A stretch of 64,000 bases of DNA from an uncultured Lachnospira sp. (GTDB lineage Bacteria > Bacillota > Clostridia > Lachnospirales > Lachnospiraceae), in assembly GCA_934359185.1 (NCBI GenBank), contig CAKRLE010000003.1:186001-250000 (forward strand), read 5' to 3'. The notes under the pieces were generated by a model. That model was not told where the DNA came from and searched no databases. It saw only the letters and a list, made by a program, of their open reading frames with translations. The translations under genes were made by a program, and so were the position numbers. Every line of letters starts with the position of its first letter. Position 1 is the first letter of the stretch. This document shows positions 36,364 through 45,455 of this stretch, piece after piece.

Positions 36364-37881
36364 TTACTGCATACTGTTATTAACAAGTGTCTCAACATCA
36401 CTTACATTATTGATTCCTATATCATGCAGATATCCCTTAAGATACTCTTCCTGAGATTCATTATCCGCACCATCCCATATACGCCCTTTAGCAATTGTAA
36501 ATGTCGGTTTTCTCCATACTCCAAAAACTTTAAGCAATATTAAATAAACAAATATCGTAATGAATATACCACCACAAGCTATTGGCAATGATATATAATG
36601 AAGTCCTGCAAATGTTATAAACAACATAGTCGGTGTTGAAAACATCATGCCCATATTCATAACGCCAAGCTCTGCACCTGTACTCGTCTGTAATTTAGGA
36701 TCAACCATCCTTACAAGTGACAAGCCACTTGGTGTTGTTCCTGTACTTGTTCCATATACGCCAAGAACTCTCTCAAAATCATGGTCACTTCCAAGTCTTT
36801 CTCCAAAATACATTGAAACAAGAAATGTAGCTATGGCATCAATTATACCTACAACAATAATTGGAACAATCCATTTTCCAATAACACCAACCTGTATTGC
36901 CATAAATGAACTTACTACAAGATAATCAGAGAAAAATCCTGTTATTCTGCTCTGAAATGCATTATTGATAAGATAACTAATCTTTAACTTGCCCATTATC
37001 CATCTCACAATATAAGCTGCAAACATGCCCCACATAAATAACATCGCTGCAAATGTAGGTCCAAGTCCCGGTATTAATCTGATAACATCTGCCATCAGGA
37101 GTGCAAGCAGATATGTAACACCCATGATTGCAAAATGTGCCGCAAAAGTCTCTATATTAGCACTATGAAAAGTAGATCTTCCTAGAGGTTCTCTCTGTTC
37201 TTCAGGAGTAAAATAGCCTCTTTCAACAGAACTGTTAATTGTACTCTTATTTTTTGCAATTCCCTTTTTCAAACCATATCTTGCAATAGGAACACCTATT
37301 CCAAATGCTGCTATAAATCCGATTACTGCATATGTAAGAGCAACCATCTCAGCATTCTCATATCCATATGTATACTCAAATAATCTTCCATATGTAGATG
37401 CCTGTCCTGGGCCCTGACAGAAAGCAAAAGGAACGAGAATTCCATACATAGAATCCATATTGACGGCTTTACCCATAATAGCTGTAACACCTATTCCAAT
37501 TAATGGCTGCACTGCATATAAAATACACCATATCAGTGCCATGCCAAGAGCACCTCTTACTGCTCCACTACTTTTTGCCCGCTTATTCTTTTTATCCTTG
37601 TCTTTTTCTTTATTCTGCTTCTTCTTGCCACCACCAGTAAGTCCAATTGATATAAATGACATCACAAAGAACACATCAACAATATTGCTGAAATCCTTAA
37701 TAGATACTCCACCCACATCAACCTTACCAATGATTATATTCATAACTATAAATCCAATAAGACCACCTATAACACTGGTCGGCATAAGCATATGTCTGAA
37801 AAATGGCACTTTTGCTCTTATAACCATGCCAAGGCACAGCATAACACTTGCCATTCCAAAAGCTATTACAACGCTATACAT
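36364..37881 (-). CDS. GltS family sodium/glutamate-type symporter
   Basis: 505 aa with about ten membrane segments. Start is ATG 37881, GGAG 12 nt upstream, a long spacing. GltS-type features: MLMPTSVIGGLIGFI, FFVMSFISIGLTGG, the FAFCQGPGQASTYG re-entrant motif, and a second inverted repeat half with VYGTSTGTTPSGLSLVR. These Na+-coupled carriers import glutamate or related anions. Unusual: a highly basic loop GGGKKKQNKEKDKDKK after helix 3 and a soluble C-terminal tail of ~45 residues, either of which could be the docking site for the P-II protein encoded next. Third gene of unit 1. Confidence 0.88.
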   Translation of the reverse strand: MYSVVIAFGMASVMLCLGMVIRAKVPFFRHMLMPTSVIGGLIGFIVMNIIIGKVDVGGVSIKDFSNIVDVFFVMSFISIGLTGGGKKKQNKEKDKDKKNKRAKSSGAVRGALGMALIWCILYAVQPLIGIGVTAIMGKAVNMDSMYGILVPFAFCQGPGQASTYGRLFEYTYGYENAEMVALTYAVIGFIAAFGIGVPIARYGLKKGIAKNKSTINSSVERGYFTPEEQREPLGRSTFHSANIETFAAHFAIMGVTYLLALLMADVIRLIPGLGPTFAAMLFMWGMFAAYIVRWIMGKLKISYLINNAFQSRITGFFSDYLVVSSFMAIQVGVIGKWIVPIIVVGIIDAIATFLVSMYFGERLGSDHDFERVLGVYGTSTGTTPSGLSLVRMVDPKLQTSTGAELGVMNMGMMFSTPTMLFITFAGLHYISLPIACGGIFITIFVYLILLKVFGVWRKPTFTIAKGRIWDGADNESQEEYLKGYLHDIGINNVSDVETLVNNSMQ

Positions 37882-37921
37882 AGAGCCATCACGCTCCTTT
37901 CCTCTCTTTTCTTCCCTCTTC

Positions 37922-39043
37922 CTACGCCATGCTGTGGTACATCTCGTCCAGCATCTCATCCGTTATATCAACCGGATTGTTATACAGGTTAGGGTGACGG
38001 CTGATTTTTACAAGCTCCGCTATCTGCTCCTCTGATAAATGTAAATCCTTTAAATCATTTCTAAGATGAAGCTTTTCCTTTAGAGCATGAATTGCATCTG
38101 CCATGTCGTTTGTATCGGCAAATCCAAGCTTTCTTGCAAACTCATCAATCCTGGCGCCTTCTTCACCCTTTGCATTAATTCTTGCAAAATAATCCAGTGT
38201 AAGTCCGCACGCCTCACCATGTGGGATATGGTGAATATTGGTCAGTGGAAATGAGCATGCATGCGAAGCAGTTGTCTTAGGAAGTGTAAATGCAAGACCA
38301 GCTATAAGTGATGCCTCACACATTTTTTCTCTTGCTTCCTTATCTGTTGGATTCTCATAAGCCCTGTACAGATACTTAAATACAAGCTCTGCCGCATGTA
38401 ATGCACACGCATCGCAGACAGGCTGATGTCCCTTGCTCCAGAATCCCTCAATCGCATGTGACAGCACATCAATACCAGTTCCTGCTGTAACCTTAGGTGG
38501 CATTGTGTATGTAAGCTCAGGGTCGATAATTGCATAATCAGGGAAGAATCCGTCTGACACAATTGGCGACTTTTTACCATTAGCATGGTCTGTAAGAACA
38601 GCTACACATGTAACCTCGCTTCCTGTTCCTGCTGTCGTTGGAACCGCTATAAGTGGAAGATGCTCCTGTGGCATTGCCACACCTGTTCCATGATATTTTC
38701 TTATTGAATCTTCTGTCAGCGCAATACTGGCAGCCGCCTTGGCACAGTCCATTGAACTGCCTCCGCCAAGTGCAACAACAAATCCTATATCATTCTTTCT
38801 TATAACTTCCGCACATGCATCAACCTCTGTTACATCCGGATTAGGTGATAATTCTCCAAATGAGGCTGTAAGTGCGCCATCGCTGTCCTTTATAATCTTA
38901 TCTGCAAGTCCGTTGGTGAAGAAGAATGGATCTGCAACAAGCAGACCATTCTTTGCTCCAAGTGTTTTCGCAAGATCCTTTATCTCTACACATCTTCCTG
39001 CGCCGAATCTTATCTTGACCGGCTGAATATAATCCCAGTTCAT
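37922..39043 (-). CDS. Iron-containing alcohol dehydrogenase (aldehyde reductase)
   Basis: 373 aa from ATG 39043 (GGGAGG 6 nt upstream). Type III Fe-ADH: NAD(P) motif GGGSSMDCAKAAA (~residue 92), VPTTAGTGSEVT, and metal ligands in DVLSHAIEGFWS (Asp/His) and HIPHGEACG (two His). The family reduces small aldehydes such as succinic semialdehyde, phosphonoacetaldehyde or sulfoacetaldehyde. It follows the class III aminotransferase by 16 bp, so its natural substrate is probably the omega-aldehyde made by that enzyme. With a TauE-type exporter divergent from it, sulfoacetaldehyde to isethionate is the leading hypothesis; 4-hydroxybutyrate formation from GABA is an alternative. Confidence 0.92.
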   Translation of the reverse strand: MNWDYIQPVKIRFGAGRCVEIKDLAKTLGAKNGLLVADPFFFTNGLADKIIKDSDGALTASFGELSPNPDVTEVDACAEVIRKNDIGFVVALGGGSSMDCAKAAASIALTEDSIRKYHGTGVAMPQEHLPLIAVPTTAGTGSEVTCVAVLTDHANGKKSPIVSDGFFPDYAIIDPELTYTMPPKVTAGTGIDVLSHAIEGFWSKGHQPVCDACALHAAELVFKYLYRAYENPTDKEAREKMCEASLIAGLAFTLPKTTASHACSFPLTNIHHIPHGEACGLTLDYFARINAKGEEGARIDEFARKLGFADTNDMADAIHALKEKLHLRNDLKDLHLSEEQIAELVKISRHPNLYNNPVDITDEMLDEMYHSMA

Positions 39044-39059
39044 AGCATTACCTCCCGAC

Positions 39060-40400
39060 CTAATCACAGAATTTCTCATCAGCGAGTGTAAGCACCTCGT
39101 CAAGAATTGGAAGGTACTCATCAAGCTCTTCCTTAGTTATGATAAGAGGTGGACATATCTCGATAAAGTTTTCACGTCCAAATGTTGCAAAACCTCTTTT
39201 CTTTAACTCTGCAAATATCCAAGGCATTGCAGTTCCTGGAATACCATACTCCTGAAGTGGCTCTCTTGTTTCCTTATTTTTAACCATCTCAAGTGCTCCG
39301 AACAAGCCTATGCATCTTGCCTCACCAACACATTTATGCTTTTCAACCATCTTATCCATGAATGCCTTGACAATCTCATGCATTTCTGCCACATGCTGTT
39401 CAATATTGTGTTCCTTATAATATGTAACTGCTGCCACACCAGCCGCACATGCAAGTGTATGACCTGAATAAGTAAGACCACACTGAAGTACATTTTCTTC
39501 AAAATATTTTGCAATCTTTTCATTAACGATAACACCACCAAGCTGTACATAACCACATGTAACACCCTTTGCAAATGTAATCATATCTGGCTTAAAATCA
39601 AAATTCTGCCATGCAAACCACTTACCTGTTCTAAAGAAGCCTGCCATAACCTCATCACATATCATCAAGATGCCATATTTATCGCAAAGTGCTCTTACAC
39701 CTTCCATATATCCCTTTGGAGGAAGAATAACACCATTGGCACCTACAATTGACTCCATAATGATTGCAGCCACATTCTGTGGGCCTTCATATCTTAACTG
39801 TAAATCAAGGTCTGCAAGTGCTTTCTTAGTAACAACTTCATCATCAACACCATATGTATAACCATCTCTGTACATCTGTGGATTCATAAACTTAACAAAG
39901 CCATTGGCACCACCAATCTCTGCTGCAAATCTTCTCCAGTCACCTGATGCATTAGAAGCACCAAGTGTAGCACCATGATAACTTCTGTAACATGAAAAAA
40001 TCTTTGTTCTTCCTGTTACCATTCTTGCCATCTTGATTGCATTTTCATTAGATTCAGCACCGCCATTAGTAAAGAATACTCTCTTATATGTATCCTCACC
40101 TGCTGCCTCAACAAGCAGCTTTGCAAGCTTGCTCTTAGGTTCTGATGCATAAGCTGGAGCCATGAAACACATTTTGTCTGCCTGCTCCTTAATTGCCTCA
40201 ACAATCTCTGGAAGCTCATGTCCAAGGTTAGAACATACAAGGAGTGATGCCATATCAGCATACTTCTTACCATCATAATCCCAGAAATATATGCCTTTCG
40301 CCTTCTCAACCGGTAAAACATCTCCGCCAGCCTTAGACCATGACTGTAAAATATACTTCTTATGTAACTCTGCTACTTCCTGTCCTGTTAAATTTGCCAT
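39060..40400 (-). CDS. Class III PLP-dependent aminotransferase (omega-amine:pyruvate type)
   Basis: 446 aa from ATG 40400 (AAGGAGG 7 nt upstream). Class III fold type I: FFTNGGAESNENAIKMAR (~100), the SYHGATLGASNASGDWRRF region, MESIVGANGVILPPKGYMEGV, ICDEVMAGFFRTGKWFAW, and the PLP Schiff-base lysine in MITFAKGVTCGYVQLGG (~290). Overall layout resembles taurine- and omega-amino-acid:pyruvate aminotransferases more than ornithine or GSA enzymes. It would transfer the amino group to pyruvate or 2-oxoglutarate, making nitrogen available and leaving an aldehyde for the next gene's dehydrogenase. First gene of unit 1, behind a palindrome-associated promoter and leader hairpin. Confidence 0.92.
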   Translation of the reverse strand: MANLTGQEVAELHKKYILQSWSKAGGDVLPVEKAKGIYFWDYDGKKYADMASLLVCSNLGHELPEIVEAIKEQADKMCFMAPAYASEPKSKLAKLLVEAAGEDTYKRVFFTNGGAESNENAIKMARMVTGRTKIFSCYRSYHGATLGASNASGDWRRFAAEIGGANGFVKFMNPQMYRDGYTYGVDDEVVTKKALADLDLQLRYEGPQNVAAIIMESIVGANGVILPPKGYMEGVRALCDKYGILMICDEVMAGFFRTGKWFAWQNFDFKPDMITFAKGVTCGYVQLGGVIVNEKIAKYFEENVLQCGLTYSGHTLACAAGVAAVTYYKEHNIEQHVAEMHEIVKAFMDKMVEKHKCVGEARCIGLFGALEMVKNKETREPLQEYGIPGTAMPWIFAELKKRGFATFGRENFIEICPPLIITKEELDEYLPILDEVLTLADEKFCD

Positions 40401-40481
40401 ATCATTATCCTCCTTATATCCTTCCCAGATTCTCATTAGTTCTGACCTATCTGGATGTTATGCTATAAACAGATAAACAAA

Positions 40482-40527
40482 AAAGCGCCTGAACCCCACT
40501 TGTCCCGTGGTAAGTTCAAACGCCTTT
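40482..40527 (-). terminator. Leader hairpin / attenuator of the aminotransferase unit
   Basis: Minus strand AAAGGCGTTTGAAC (40527-40514) pairs imperfectly with GTTCAGGCGCTTT (40494-40482), with an inner CCAC...GTGG, followed by TTTTGTTTATC. It lies between the predicted promoter and the aminotransferase start, 81 bp before the ATG, and no gene ends here. It is therefore a leader terminator rather than a normal gene end. Confidence 0.7.
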
Positions 40528-40556
40528 GTTTGTTCATCTATTTAATTGTTGACATC

Positions 40557-40585
40557 ATAATATGACATGCAATATATGTTTTCAA
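40557..40585 (-). promoter_or_regulatory. Predicted sigma-A promoter for the aminotransferase unit
   Basis: Minus strand TTGAAA (40585-40580), 17-bp spacer, TATTAT (40562-40557). The operator core at 40607-40622 ends exactly 21 bp before the -35, the same geometry as at the opp promoter. Confidence 0.7.
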
Positions 40586-40604
40586 TATACTACTTACCAA
40601 GTTT

Positions 40605-40624
40605 ATATGTGCTCATGCACATAT
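40605..40624. promoter_or_regulatory. Palindromic operator of the aminotransferase unit (PucR-type, proposed)
   Basis: ATATGTGC-TCAT-GCACATAT, a perfect 8-bp inverted repeat with a 4-bp spacer; its 16-bp core 40607-40622 shares GTGCTCATGCAC with the site at 33661-33676. Position upstream of -35 implies an activator. Confidence 0.75.
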
Positions 40625-40688
40625 GTCAAGTGTTTTTTTGAATTTATACCTATATTATATATACTCCTGTGCCTATATGGAAATTTAT

Positions 40689-40732
40689 TTGTGTGCATGC
40701 ACAAAATGCAGCGGATAAATATAAGCTATAAT
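40689..40732 (+). promoter_or_regulatory. Palindromic operator and promoter of the TSUP exporter gene
   Basis: TTGTGTGCATGCACAA (40689-40704) is a third copy of the WTGTG-N6-CACAW palindrome. A TATAAT at 40727-40732 lies 22 bp after it, so the palindrome covers the -35 region of this rightward promoter, unlike the two leftward promoters. It could act as repressor site or class II activator site. Predicted leader to the start codon is ~55 nt and has no hairpin. Confidence 0.6.
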
Positions 40733-40794
40733 AACATAAAAATCTACATATTTTTATTACAAATGCTGATTAAATGCGAGAGGAGCTGGCCATT

Positions 40795-41562
40795 ATGTTT
40801 AATATTAAAGATTTAATTGTATTTATCATTTTATTTGGAGCTAATCTGCTGCAGGCAATAACTGGATTTGCTGGAACTTTGATATCCATGCCGCCGACAA
40901 TCAAACTTATAGGCGTAGGCGAAGCCAAAGCCCTGCTTAATGCTATTGCACAGATTTCAAGTCTCATGATTGTCTGCACAGGATTTAAACATATCAACTG
41001 GAAAGAATTTACCAGAATGTTCATCTGCATGATAATAGGCATGGCTGCTGGAATTAAGATATTTGAAATCTTTCCACTGCACCAGCTTCTTATATTATAT
41101 GGAATTATGATAATCGCAATTGCTATAAAAAAGCTTTTGTTCAGCCGCACCAATACAGATAAGGCTTCTTATAACAGTAAAACATCTTCTGAACATGGCA
41201 GCACTTCCATTTCAAAATTATTTATGCTTATCATTCTTCTAACTGCCGGCATCATACATGGCATGTTTGTATCTGGCGGAGCCTTGCTTGTAGTATATGC
41301 TGCAGCAGTCCTTAAAGATAAAGAAGAATTCCGTGCAACTATTGCCATGATATGGCTTACAACAGGATGTTACATGACAGGTACGCAGATAATGCTTGGT
41401 AATTTCAACACACATGTCATTATGCTGTTAATTGTCGGAATTGTGCCTGTGTTTGCAGGTACATTAATAGGTACAAAGCTTGTTAAAAAAATACCTCAGG
41501 AAATATTCATGAAGCTTACATATATACTTCTGTTATTATCTGGTGCAATGGCAATACTGTAG
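40795..41562 (+). CDS. TSUP/TauE-SafE family anion exporter
   Basis: 255 aa from ATG 40795 (AGGAG 9 nt upstream); an ATG at 40774 lacks a ribosome site. Eight hydrophobic segments in two repeats, each with the TauE motif: GANLLQAITGFAGTLISMP in the first and ILLTAGIIHGMFVSGGALLVV in the second. TSUP proteins move sulfite, sulfonates, sulfolactate or related anions, usually outward. It is divergent from the aminotransferase-dehydrogenase unit and carries the same palindrome in its promoter. I infer that it disposes of the carbon/sulfur product of that pathway. Confidence 0.88.
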   Translation: MFNIKDLIVFIILFGANLLQAITGFAGTLISMPPTIKLIGVGEAKALLNAIAQISSLMIVCTGFKHINWKEFTRMFICMIIGMAAGIKIFEIFPLHQLLILYGIMIIAIAIKKLLFSRTNTDKASYNSKTSSEHGSTSISKLFMLIILLTAGIIHGMFVSGGALLVVYAAAVLKDKEEFRATIAMIWLTTGCYMTGTQIMLGNFNTHVIMLLIVGIVPVFAGTLIGTKLVKKIPQEIFMKLTYILLLLSGAMAIL

Positions 41563-41690
41563 CGCTATTATATTTTTTATTTAATACATTTTTAATTTCA
41601 TATATTTTTCTATGGAATTCTCGCATTTAAAGTAGTAAAGTATTCAATTGGAATAAATTATGACAATATGGGGGAAGGATAAAACAGATT

Positions 41691-43499
41691 ATGAAAGATA
41701 CTAATGTTACCAGAAAACGTTATGGCATCAAGAAATTACTGTATCGCTACAGCAACACACTTATAGCAGCAGGAATTATTGTAGTGATTCTTGCTGGTGG
41801 AGCATGTGCAGTTATTTTAAGCCACAACAACAGGAAAAAGGCAGAAATTGCCAATGCGCAGGTTCAGCAGGAAATGCTGGAGCAGACGACTGAAAGTGCA
41901 GAAGAAGCCAGCCTCCGCGCCGCCAAAGAGGCAAAAATGCGTGAGCTGTTAAACAATCTCGAAACATCCTATACAAATTTCCGTGTTGTATTCGATGTGT
42001 ACACAGACAGTGACACTTCCAAAGCATGTGTCGATGACCTGATTGCCAATATCAACCCATTTATCAGCATATCATCAACTGGCGATAACACATCCTCTGA
42101 TAATCAATATATCAATGAAGCCCAGAAGAATGTCATCAGCCAGATCAGCAATAAAGACAGTGACAGTCTCGTTTTCTCCGATTTCAAGACTTTAAATACA
42201 ATAGCTTCACATCTCCTTGAAAATCTTGAAGACAATGATACATACCAGACACTTACAGCATCACTTGGTGAGGTTCCTGATTTTGAGGGCTATACCAATG
42301 CACTCAATGAAAAAATCGCCGCCGAAGAAGCTGCCGCTGCACAGGCTGCTGCTGAAGCCGCCGCTGCTGAGAAAGCTGCTGCCGAAGCTGCTAACAGTAA
42401 AGTCGCAGACGACGGAAGCGGTGCTGATGTATCAGAAGAAGATGAACATTCCAACGATGACGTATCTGATGGAACAGATAAGGTTCCTATGGTGCTGACA
42501 TCTAACATGTCATTTGGTGTTGACGTATCACATTACCAGAGTGACCATGGAGCTATTGACTGGAAGAAAGTCAAAGATTCAGGCATAACATTTGCAATCA
42601 TTAAATGCGGTGGACGTTCTATCGGTTCTGATGGAAAACTCTATAAAGACCCGGCATTTGAACAAAATATTGTCGGTGCACTTGCCAATGGAATCCAGGT
42701 AGGAATATATTTCTTCTCACAGGCAAAGAACACCAGCGAAGCGGCTGCTGAAGCTGACTACTGCCTGAGTCTGATACAGAAATACAAGATAACTTACCCA
42801 GTTGCATTTGACTGGGAATCAGGCAAGAATTACCGTGTTAACAAAGTAAAGATAAGTAACCAGCAGCTTACAAACATTTGCACAACATTTGCTGATAAAA
42901 TAGCTGCCGCAGGATACACTCCTATGGTTTATTTCTGCAAGAATGACTGGCTTGGACGTGTTGATGGCGCTTCACTTACCAAGAAATACAAGACATGGCT
43001 TGCATATTACTTCAAAGATTACTACTACACAGAAAAGCAATGGAAGCCTGGTGATGATGGTCCAGAATTCGATTACAATTATGATATCTGGCAGTATGGT
43101 GTAACTAATACGGTTCCAGGAATTAACTACTACACAGATATGAATGTTGCGATGTTCTCATACGATAATTACACAATTGATTTGTATGAACCATATATAT
43201 CGCTTGACTCAGACACTATAACAGTTCCTTACGGCAAAGCATCTGCCTTTCTCGACCAGTGCCATGCAATCAACTGTCTCGGTGTTGACAACTCTGTTAA
43301 TGTAGTCATAGACGGCAAGAAATATACAACCAAAGACAAAATAAACCGTATATCATATGGCAGCCATAAGGTTAAGATATATTTCAACGATCCTCTGTAC
43401 GGGACACTTACTAAAGAATTTACTATCAAAGTAGCTTCTAAAGTGTCTGGTTCAAGTTCTAGCGCGACTACGAAGACTACAGCGGCGAGCGCCGATTGA
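41691..43499 (+). CDS. Membrane-anchored GH25 family muramidase (lysozyme)
   Basis: 602 aa. A basic cytoplasmic N-terminus, one membrane helix (LIAAGIIVVILAGGACAVIL, ~27-46), then ~220 residues of helical, Ala/Glu-rich stalk including EEAAAAQAAAEAAAAEKAAA (repetitive GCN codons) and an acidic spacer. GH25 domain ~274-490: FGVDVSHYQ (catalytic Asp), VAFDWESG (Asp/Glu), DIWQY. The last ~100 residues form a small beta domain (ITVPYGKASAFLDQCHAINC). It cuts the peptidoglycan glycan backbone outside the membrane, probably for remodelling or division. AAGGA lies 10 nt before ATG. Monocistronic, followed by two hairpins. Confidence 0.93.
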   Translation: MKDTNVTRKRYGIKKLLYRYSNTLIAAGIIVVILAGGACAVILSHNNRKKAEIANAQVQQEMLEQTTESAEEASLRAAKEAKMRELLNNLETSYTNFRVVFDVYTDSDTSKACVDDLIANINPFISISSTGDNTSSDNQYINEAQKNVISQISNKDSDSLVFSDFKTLNTIASHLLENLEDNDTYQTLTASLGEVPDFEGYTNALNEKIAAEEAAAAQAAAEAAAAEKAAAEAANSKVADDGSGADVSEEDEHSNDDVSDGTDKVPMVLTSNMSFGVDVSHYQSDHGAIDWKKVKDSGITFAIIKCGGRSIGSDGKLYKDPAFEQNIVGALANGIQVGIYFFSQAKNTSEAAAEADYCLSLIQKYKITYPVAFDWESGKNYRVNKVKISNQQLTNICTTFADKIAAAGYTPMVYFCKNDWLGRVDGASLTKKYKTWLAYYFKDYYYTEKQWKPGDDGPEFDYNYDIWQYGVTNTVPGINYYTDMNVAMFSYDNYTIDLYEPYISLDSDTITVPYGKASAFLDQCHAINCLGVDNSVNVVIDGKKYTTKDKINRISYGSHKVKIYFNDPLYGTLTKEFTIKVASKVSGSSSSATTKTTAASAD

Positions 43500-43559
43500 T
43501 GCGATAGCATGATTTTAAGCATTTCAACAACTTAAATATTAGGGATAAATAATTCATGT

Positions 43560-43584
43560 GGCTGGAAAATTGGATTTTCCAGCC
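43560..43584 (+). terminator. Terminator downstream of the GH25 gene
   Basis: GGCTGGAAAA (43560-43569) and TTTTCCAGCC (43575-43584) form a perfect 10-bp stem around TTGGA, 60 bp after the stop codon, followed by CATTTCTTTC. Confidence 0.7.
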
Positions 43585-43655
43585 CATTTCTTTCAGAAAG
43601 CTCCAAAATCCCCTGTTTTTCACTTCGCTAAACCTGTACTTTTTCTTTATATCAA

Positions 43656-43711
43656 AAAAGCTGCGAAAAAATCCACATTCCAAGGAATTTCTGGATTTTT
43701 TCGCAGCTTTT
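43656..43711. terminator. Bidirectional terminator between GH25 and chemoreceptor genes
   Basis: A 20-bp perfect stem, left arm 43656-43675 (AAAAGCTGCGAAAAAATCCA) and right arm 43692-43711, with a 16-nt loop. T tracts on both strands allow it to stop the GH25 transcript rightward and the chemoreceptor transcript leftward. Confidence 0.8.
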
Positions 43712-43877
43712 ATTCACATTAAGCCAACCATGTATTTTCAGCGCATTTACCGAAGCTATAATTGTGCTATTTTGGATTTATTTCATTCATCCGGCTTATT
43801 TCAGCCAAAAATGGCAATTCCTACCCCAAAAATGGCAATTTCAACCACAAAATGTATTCTGCCATGCTTAAAATTGC

Positions 43878-45248
43878 TTAAATAACGCTGAACTTTGCAA
43901 TCTCCTGCTTTAAATCATTAGATACACCCTCATTGACATTCGTGCAGTCCTGAATATCTGTCATATTAGACAGAAGCTTATCAACCGCATCTGAAAATGC
44001 TGATACTCTGCCCTTTTCCTCATCAATTGTATCAGATATCTGTAAAATCTTATCTCCTACATGTGCAGAAGAATCAAGCAATGTCTCTGTCTTGTTCTCA
44101 AAATCTGTCATAATGCCCTCTAATGTATCGGCATCCTGTGTATACTGCTGTGATGCAGCAACAAACTTATCATAATCATCAAGCACATTAGTTGTAACAT
44201 ACTTAAGAAGCTTGTCTGATGATGCTGCAAGCTGTTCAACCGATGTAACAACCTCGTTGCTGATTTCCTGGATACTGTTAGCTGTATTTCTGCTGTTGTC
44301 AGCAAGCTGTCTGATTTCATCAGCGACAACCGCAAATCCCTTGCCTGCCTCACCAGCTCTTGCTGCCTCTATAGACGCATTAAGTGCAAGAAGATTTGTC
44401 TGGCTTGCTATTGATAAAATCTCATCGGTAAGGTCTCTGATTGCATTAACGCTCTTGCTACTCTCAACAGATGTACGAAGATCATCCTCAAGTGACGCAG
44501 TAATCTGCTGTGATGCTTGCTTGCTGCTCCCTGCCATTGACTGTATTTCAGTCGCTCTATCCTTCATCTGGGCTGTGTAATCCTTACCAGATGCACTTGC
44601 ATCAGCAATAGATGTACCATTCTCTTCTAAAAGCTTAATATCATGTGAAATTGCCTCAACAGCCTCTGATATCTCATCAATTTCGCTGCAAAGTCTGCCT
44701 GTCTCATCAGCAAGCTCATTCGCACTTGTTGAAGATGATGAAACAGTCTGTAAAATATTGCCTGATGAACTATCTAACGAAATAGAATGTCCCTCAATTC
44801 TCTTCATAATAACCTGAAGCTTGTCAAGAAACATGTTGATTCCAAATATAAGACGACCAATCTCATCCTGCTTCCTAGTCTCTATACGCTCTTCCAGATT
44901 ACCCTCGTTATTTTCCAGCTTTTCAATCAATGAATCAAGCTGTTTCTGAGTCTTCTGCAATGGCTTTACAACAGATACATATGTAACAATAATTGTAACA
45001 ATAACCATCGCAAGCTGTAATGATGATATAATTCCATTAGTTGATAAACCAGCAGTAATACTGTCTGACATTCCTGCCGCTGTGTCACGTATCTGTTGTG
45101 GAACATCTGCCGATGTCGAATTAGTAATTTCCTGACAAGCACTTCTAAATGACTGGAACTGGCTTGTGGTACTTATGTTTACCATCAAAGTTAATACAAA
45201 TATAATAATTAATGGCAGCATAATCTTAAATGCTATGTGTTTTTTCAT
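43878..45248 (-). CDS. Methyl-accepting chemotaxis protein
   Basis: 456 aa from ATG 45248. Two membrane helices ([17 protein letters not shown] at ~10-27; [19 protein letters not shown] at ~75-95) bound an unusually short (~45 residue) extracellular sensor. A HAMP-like segment ([20 protein letters not shown]) and the signalling domain follow, with the invariant hairpin [20 protein letters not shown] and [13 protein letters not shown]. It relays to CheA/CheW at the cytoplasmic side. The tiny sensor domain suggests sensing of a small or membrane-proximal cue. No other chemotaxis genes are in the window. Confidence 0.95.
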   Translation of the reverse strand: MKKHIAFKIMLPLIIIFVLTLMVNISTTSQFQSFRSACQEITNSTSADVPQQIRDTAAGMSDSITAGLSTNGIISSLQLAMVIVTIIVTYVSVVKPLQKTQKQLDSLIEKLENNEGNLEERIETRKQDEIGRLIFGINMFLDKLQVIMKRIEGHSISLDSSSGNILQTVSSSSTSANELADETGRLCSEIDEISEAVEAISHDIKLLEENGTSIADASASGKDYTAQMKDRATEIQSMAGSSKQASQQITASLEDDLRTSVESSKSVNAIRDLTDEILSIASQTNLLALNASIEAARAGEAGKGFAVVADEIRQLADNSRNTANSIQEISNEVVTSVEQLAASSDKLLKYVTTNVLDDYDKFVAASQQYTQDADTLEGIMTDFENKTETLLDSSAHVGDKILQISDTIDEEKGRVSAFSDAVDKLLSNMTDIQDCTNVNEGVSNDLKQEIAKFSVI

Positions 45249-45455
45249 TTCCCTGTATCTCCCTCTAATACAATTAGTTATTGTGAGGGACCATGTAAAA
45301 AGCGCACAAAACACCTGTTAAATTTTATCCCCCCACAAAAAAGAATAATCTATATATTTACATGTGTCAATCCCGATTTCTCTCAATTAAACCAAATTAT
45401 TCCTGATGTTTTGCAATTCTGCTTCTGTCTGCAGCATTCCTGAACCCACAGAATA

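Noticed and set aside
37460..38035. 191-codon plus-strand frame opposite the symporter gene
   Set aside because: Hydrophobic shadow of the GltS-type gene; no ribosome site and no family features.
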